Notes under the pieces: model-generated
The model's database searches: none
Seen by the model: only the letters and a program-made list of their open reading frames with translations
Told to the model about the DNA's origin: nothing
Program-made: the position numbers and the translations under genes
Source of the DNA: Lineus longissimus
Taxonomy: Eukaryota > Nemertea > Pilidiophora > Heteronemertea > Lineidae
DNA length: 64,000 nt
Reading direction: 5' to 3'
Assembly: GCF_910592395.1 (NCBI RefSeq)
Contig: NC_088318.1
Span: 310,001-374,000, forward strand
Shown here: positions 59,646-64,000 of the stretch, piece after piece
How the letters are laid out: each line of letters starts with the position of its first letter
How positions within the stretch are numbered: the stretch's first letter is position 1

Positions 59646-61928
59646 ATGTTGGGGAGGAAGCTGCTGGTACAGTTTACACTTGGGAGGAGGAATACTCAGG
59701 TAAACCTAAGAAGAGGAAGAAAGAAACCTGATTTAGACATGTTGATGTTGGAGTCCGGGGTCTCTGGTGTCTCGCTCCAACTCCTCTCTGAACACCAGTC
59801 GTGTCCTATCTTTAATGGTTTTCACCTCACACTCACAGAGAACGAATTGGACTAACAGGCCCGGTTTTATGCCACCAAAGCTTTGATAGGTGGGCGTGGC
59901 CATGGGTGATATGAATAAAGACTAGCAAATGCTTTTATCTAAAACACCATGTACATTTTACACTAAGCCTTCCTGTACAAAATTGAAGTAAAAGCATTTG
60001 CTAGTCTTTATTCATATCACCCATGTCTTGATCTCAACACCTTTTTGCCTTTGGCCATGGAGCTACTACTCGACTCGCAAGTTGAATATTCGAAACGGAC
60101 CATATGTCTTGTTTGACTTCTTTATGACTTGATGAATTCTTTCAGGTTTTAACATCTCAGTTTCAAAGGCTTTGCCACCATGAAACACAGGCCACGCCGG
60201 GGGCCACGCCTGATCACCAGAAAGTCTATGAGCTCCGTTGTTACCAGGTGAATGTGAAGGACATGAAGACATACATTGAGGTGACGACTGATCCTGGTAT
60301 CAAGATCAGAACCAAGTATTCAAAGTTGCTTGGCTACTGGCAGTCGGAGTACGGTGGCATCTGCAATCAGGTTGTTCATATGTGGGTGTATGGTACGTAT
60401 AAAACATGATTATAGTGAGGCTGTTATAGAGTATTACTAAGCTCAAGGTTGGTCAATCCCAGATGTCTTCAGAGCTCTCACTTACACATTCCTCCGGGGG
60501 TAAAACTATCAAGGACATGTGGAACAGGCCGTGATCAGATGGGGTAACACTTGTCGTATTGTGTGTCAGACATCCATAACAGTGCACCAAAACCAGTTTA
60601 CTTATCTTATCCTCTTTCATGATGACTTTCAGACAGCCTACAACACCGTATCCAACTTCGCAAAGGTCTGACCTCTGATCCTGCATGGATCTCCGACTAC
60701 CTCAGCCACGTTCTTCCAATGTGGAACTTCCAGGAAAATAGTCTCATGCGCTTACTGCCGTGGGCCAGCATTCCTAGTGAAGTGAAGGATGGGGGTAGGT
60801 CTCTGGGTATGATACACTCACGGAAACTAGAGGGGAAGGTCATCCTCTTATTTCCCATGCAGTGTTTTCTTGTTCTGACATGGACACCAATTACAAGTAA
60901 TCTTGGTTTTACATCTTATTCTGAGGATGTTGCAATTGAAGTAAAGTGACATCCCAAAGGTCACAAGGATTGTGTTCGTGTCTGTCAAGTAAACCTGCTG
61001 CCTCTTTGTAATTAAGGCTTATCTATTCTGATTTTATATGGTGAGTCGCAATGTTGGTCTTGTTCCACCACCAGTGACAGGGCTGGTTATGTCTCTTGCA
61101 GGAATCTACCAACTGGAGAAGCTGACCCTGACTGGGGATATTGGGAAGGAGATGGGGAGAATAGCTGAGTATGGGTTAGCAGCGGATGAGGGCACTGATA
61201 GACAACTCATTGGTGCCTGGAATGTCATATGTGGGAAACTCAACACAGGTAGAAACTATGGTACATGACAGAAAACTCTCCAGGCCTATGTTGTGACTGT
61301 CTTCAAAGAGGTGTGACTTAGCATGCTATACTCCTCCAAGGTTGTGACCGTCTTCAAAGAGGTGTGACTAGCATGCTATACTCCTCCAAGGTTGTGACTG
61401 TCTCCAAACAAAACTTAAGACTAGCTTGTCAGGCTGGCAAGTAATTAGAAAATACTGTGTGCAGCAGGGGAAAAGTTTAACATGTCCTTGTCCTCTGTTA
61501 CTTTCCCATCATCTCTCATGTGCTGTTTGTCACCTTCCAGTGAACCTTCTCCACCGCTATGGATCCCAAGACGCAGCCATCCATCACCAGACTCACCCAG
61601 AGAAGAGTAAAACAGCTCAAGCTTGTAAGTTTATCGTGCATTTCAATCTAAAACCATTCGTCCTCTTCACTACAGTGAGTGAGTGTTGTCCAATCCAGGC
61701 CAAGCCGAGTTTAGCTAGCATTAGTTACATAAGCACCAAGTGTGAGTATGTAGGTGGGTGAGTAGGGGGTCGTACTCTTGCCCTTGAGGAGCTTGTCTTG
61801 ACCATTCAATCTTGCAATCATCTGCTAAATGTTTTGTCTTTTCCTTTACAGATAAATCAATGCTACCACTCACTGCAGCCGTGGAATCTCGGATTCTCCT
61901 CCCATATTCATTCTCTCCATGGAAGTGA
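59646..61928 (+). CDS. NIPSNAP3: NIPSNAP3-like mitochondrial protein
   Basis: Six exons: 59646-59699, 60146-60392, 60633-60794, 61102-61248, 61541-61624, 61852-61928 (TGA). They join in frame to 238 residues (human NIPSNAP3A 247). The first exon MLGRKLLVQFTLGRRNTQ is basic and lacks acidic residues, as in a mitochondrial presequence. Two NIPSNAP (dimeric alpha-beta barrel) repeats follow. The first has YELRCYQVNVKDMKTYIE and KLLGYWQSEYGGICNQVVHMW; the second, starting GIYQLEKLTLTG, is shorter and ends ILLPYSFSPWK (human LLIPTSFSPLK). Some second-repeat landmarks of human NIPSNAP3 (LGVFHTEYG, WW) are replaced or weak. The family's role is not fully settled; NIPSNAP1 and 2 serve as mitophagy signals. 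The start is chosen because the presequence-like exon splices in phase. Confidence 0.88.
59901..60025. repeat. Perfect 37-bp inverted repeat in NIPSNAP3 intron 1
   Basis: Arms 59901-59937 and 59989-60025 are exact reverse complements (core 'gaataaagactagcaaatgc') around a 51-bp spacer. The total of 125 bp with perfect arms indicates a young MITE or foldback element, or a long RNA hairpin in the intron. Confidence 0.92.
61281..61403. repeat. About 62-bp direct repeat, two copies, in NIPSNAP3 intron 4
   Basis: 'gttgtgactgtcttcaaaga' followed by 'ggtgtgact(t)agcatgcta' and 'tactcctccaag' occurs twice in tandem, with a truncated third copy starting at about 61390. Confidence 0.85.
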
Positions 61929-62297
61929 GATTGTATGAGCTCATCGAGTACTTCAAAATGTCTATTACTGATAGTGTGGTACTTGAGAGACAAGAGCATG
62001 GAAAGGATAGGAATCAGTTCCTGTGCTGTGACAATACATTATGCTGCCTTTCATCTTGCAATGTCAGATCTATAATTAGATGTGGGAATTGGTGCTGGTC
62101 AGATAATTATCATATAGGAATGTGGATGAGATTGTGATTATCACACTGTTATTTACCGTTGATTCGTGAATAGACTGTGTGTCTATGGAAATCTAGTATT
62201 ATTGTAAACTTCTGGGCCTGAAATCAGAGCATAGTGTTCAGCAGTTGTGTTCAACTCTCTCCTTGCAGTTTCAGGGCCCATGGCATTGGCCAGTGCT

Positions 62298-62303
62298 AAT
62301 AAA
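62298..62303 (+). promoter_or_regulatory. Poly(A) signal of NIPSNAP3
   Basis: AATAAA about 370 bases after the stop codon, in 'gtgctaataaattat'. Confidence 0.5.
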
Positions 62304-62516
62304 TTATATTTACAACCTATTTGCTAAGCATATTAATTTTGTCTCGATGATATTTTATAGAAATCAATAAATGAATATTTTGCAAAATTTCCTTTGTTTC
62401 TTGGCTTATAAGTGCCATTTGTTGACAAACTTCTCTTGAGATCAGTTTCTGAGGTTGTGATGTTGTCCTGACCTCGGAAGAGACACCACAAAATATCTGT
62501 CTCTGTTATGAGATCT

Positions 62517-62694
62517 TTAGGTTGTGCCAGGTTCATGGTTTTGTCTGGTTGTGACATTCATGAAAAGCTCACTGTAAAGGCGAGCATTCTTTGGGCTATC
62601 TTCGATCTTCGTCTTTATGCGAAAAACCAAGGACAGCAGCAGGTGGGTCATCTCCTGTCTCTCTGTGGCAACTAACATGGCGAACAGGGTTCCT
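62517..62694 (-). CDS. Probable terminal exon of an unidentified gene
   Basis: Minus strand: after the acceptor 'cctcaccctgccag' the frame reads GTLFAMLVATERQEMTHLLL, continues with SLVFRIKTKIEDSPKNARLY and SELFMNVTTRQ, and ends at a TAA (62517-62519). The composition is that of a normal helical protein rather than simple repeat, and it continues beyond the repeated block into unique sequence. I do not recognise the family. If real, it is the last coding exon of a minus-strand gene that extends beyond the right edge. The first ~49 nt of this exon and its acceptor are what the adjoining tandem array repeats. Confidence 0.45.
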
Positions 62695-64000
62695 CTGGCA
62701 GGGTGAGGACAGCTAGGAGTTGGAGGGCCATGTCCCTCTGTGGCAACTAACATGGCGAACAGGGTTCCTCTGGCAGGGTGAGGACAGCTAGGAGTTGGAG
62801 GGCCATGTCCCTCTGTGGCAACTAACATGGCGAACAGGGTTCCTCTGGCAGGGTGAGGACAGCTGGGAGTTGGAGGGTCATCTCCTGTCTCTCTGTGGCA
62901 ACTAACATGGCGAACAGCGTTCCTCTGGCAGGGTGAGGACAGCTAGGAGTTGGAGGGACATCTCCTGTCTCTCTGTGGCAACTAACATGGCGAACAGGGT
63001 TCCTCTGGCAGGGTGAGGACAGCTAGGAGTTGGAGGGTCATCTCCTGTCTCTCTGTGGCAACTAACATGGCGAACAGCGTTCCTCTGGCAGGGTGAGGAC
63101 AGCTAGGAGTTGGAGGGTCATCTCCTGTCTCTCTGTGGCAACTAACATGGCGAACAGCGTTCCTCTGGCAGGGTGAGGACAGCTAGGAGTTGGAGGGCCA
63201 TGTCCCTCTGTGGCAACTAACATGGCGAACAGCGTTCCTCTGGCAGGGTGAGGACATCCAGGAGTTGGAGGGTCATCTCCTGTCTCTCTGTGGCAACTAA
63301 CATGGCGAACGGGGTTCCTCTGGCAGGGTGAGGACATCCAGGAGTTGGAGGGTCATCTCCTGTCTCTCTGTGGCAACTAACATGGCGAACAGGGTTCCTC
63401 TGGCAGGGTGAGGACATCCAGGAGTTGGAGGGCCATCTCCTGTCTCTCTGTGGCAACTAACATGGCGAACAGCGTTCCTCTGGCAGGGTGAGGACAGCTA
63501 GGAGTTGGAGGGCCATGTTCCTCTGTGGCGACTAGCAAGGTGAACACACTAGGCCTACCTATGACAGGGTGAGGAGCCCAAAGTAGGAGAATCATGTCAA
63601 CTCCGGTCTCTCGAGGGTCTCTGGCGACTGACATGGTGAACGCGGTTCTTCAAGAGCTGGAGGGCTATGTCTTGTCTCTGTGGCGACTAGCAAGGTGAAC
63701 ACAGTTCCTTTGACGGGACGAGGACAGCCCAGAGCTGGAGGGCTATGTCCTGTCTCTCTGTGGTGACTAACAAGGTGGAAACGGTTCCTCTGACAGGGCG
63801 AGGACAGCCCAGAGCTGGAGGGCTATGTCCTGTCTCTCTGTAGCGACTAACAAGGTGGACACAGTTCCTCTGACAGGGCGAGGACAGCCAAGAAGTGGAG
63901 GGCTATCTCCTGTCTCTCTGTGGCGACTAACATTGTGAACAGGGTTCCTCTGATGGCTAGGACAGCCCAGAGCTGGAGGGCTATCTCCTGTCTGGAGAGA
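62646..64000. repeat. 75/80-bp tandem array reaching the window edge
   Basis: From 62646 to about 63525 there are eleven units of 80 bp or a 75-bp variant, containing 'ctaacatggcgaacagggtt', 'cctctggcagggtgaggaca' and 'gctaggagttggagggtcat'. The 75-bp variant lacks part of 'tctcctgtctctctgtggca'. From 63526 to the end the array continues as more diverged units ('gcgactagcaaggtgaacac', 'agcccagagctggagggcta'). The array runs off the window, so its full length is unknown. Confidence 0.92.

Noticed and set aside
21855-64000. Tandem arrays as possible CRISPR loci
   Set aside because: Units are contiguous without unique spacers and the genome is eukaryotic.
1-64000. Retrotransposon, integrase or viral proteins
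   Set aside because: I looked for reverse-transcriptase (YxDD context), integrase and transposase motifs in the open frames and saw none; only short non-coding inverted-repeat elements are present.

Overview
This is a stretch of animal nuclear genome, not a bacterial or viral one. Protein-coding genes are split into many short exons with GT–AG introns, and their exon order and protein lengths match human orthologues closely. The gene set (a DHX35-type splicing helicase, MYLIP/IDOL, the cilium and Hedgehog factor TBC1D32, SNX16, mitochondrial choline dehydrogenase) points to a ciliated bilaterian animal. Compact introns packed with minisatellites suggest a marine invertebrate such as a cephalochordate, hemichordate or lophotrochozoan. 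I cannot fix the phylum from sequence alone.

Layout from left to right. AIRIM/C1orf109 (+, 1187-2524) converges on DHX35 (-, 2910-9443). MYLIP (-, 13993-21212) follows on the same strand after a gene-poor 4.5 kb that probably includes its long 3' UTR. The 4 kb upstream of MYLIP holds nested inverted repeats, a minisatellite and an orphan sulfatase exon. A large fusion gene (+, 25175-29791) then encodes two tandem HAD phosphatase domains joined to a complete choline dehydrogenase. DHODH (-, 31982 to at least 35169) and CCNDBP1 (+, 35696-38087) are head to head. SNX16 (-, 40425-44261) and TBC1D32 (-, 49572-58907) come next, separated by 5 kb with a 45-bp minisatellite and a tRNA-like relic. NIPSNAP3 (+, 59646-61928) diverges from TBC1D32. 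The window ends in a 75/80-bp tandem array that overlaps a probable minus-strand terminal exon.

The main point of interest is the HAD-HAD-choline dehydrogenase protein (about 1196 residues). The second HAD domain and the whole dehydrogenase lie in one uninterrupted 2265-bp exon, so the fusion cannot be an exon-joining artefact. Both HAD domains keep all four catalytic motifs, and both are interrupted by an intron at the same place, which shows an internal tandem duplication. The N-terminus looks like a mitochondrial presequence. A plausible but untested idea is that the HAD domains release choline, or act on another phosphorylated metabolite, upstream of betaine synthesis, an osmolyte pathway important in marine invertebrates.

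The other genes are housekeeping functions without an evident shared pathway: ribosome maturation, splicing, lipoprotein-receptor turnover, pyrimidine synthesis, cell-cycle control, endosomal sorting, ciliary signalling and a mitochondrial NIPSNAP protein. Exon boundaries were read by eye from splice consensus, reading-frame continuity and similarity to the human proteins as I remember them. They are inferred, not supported by transcripts.
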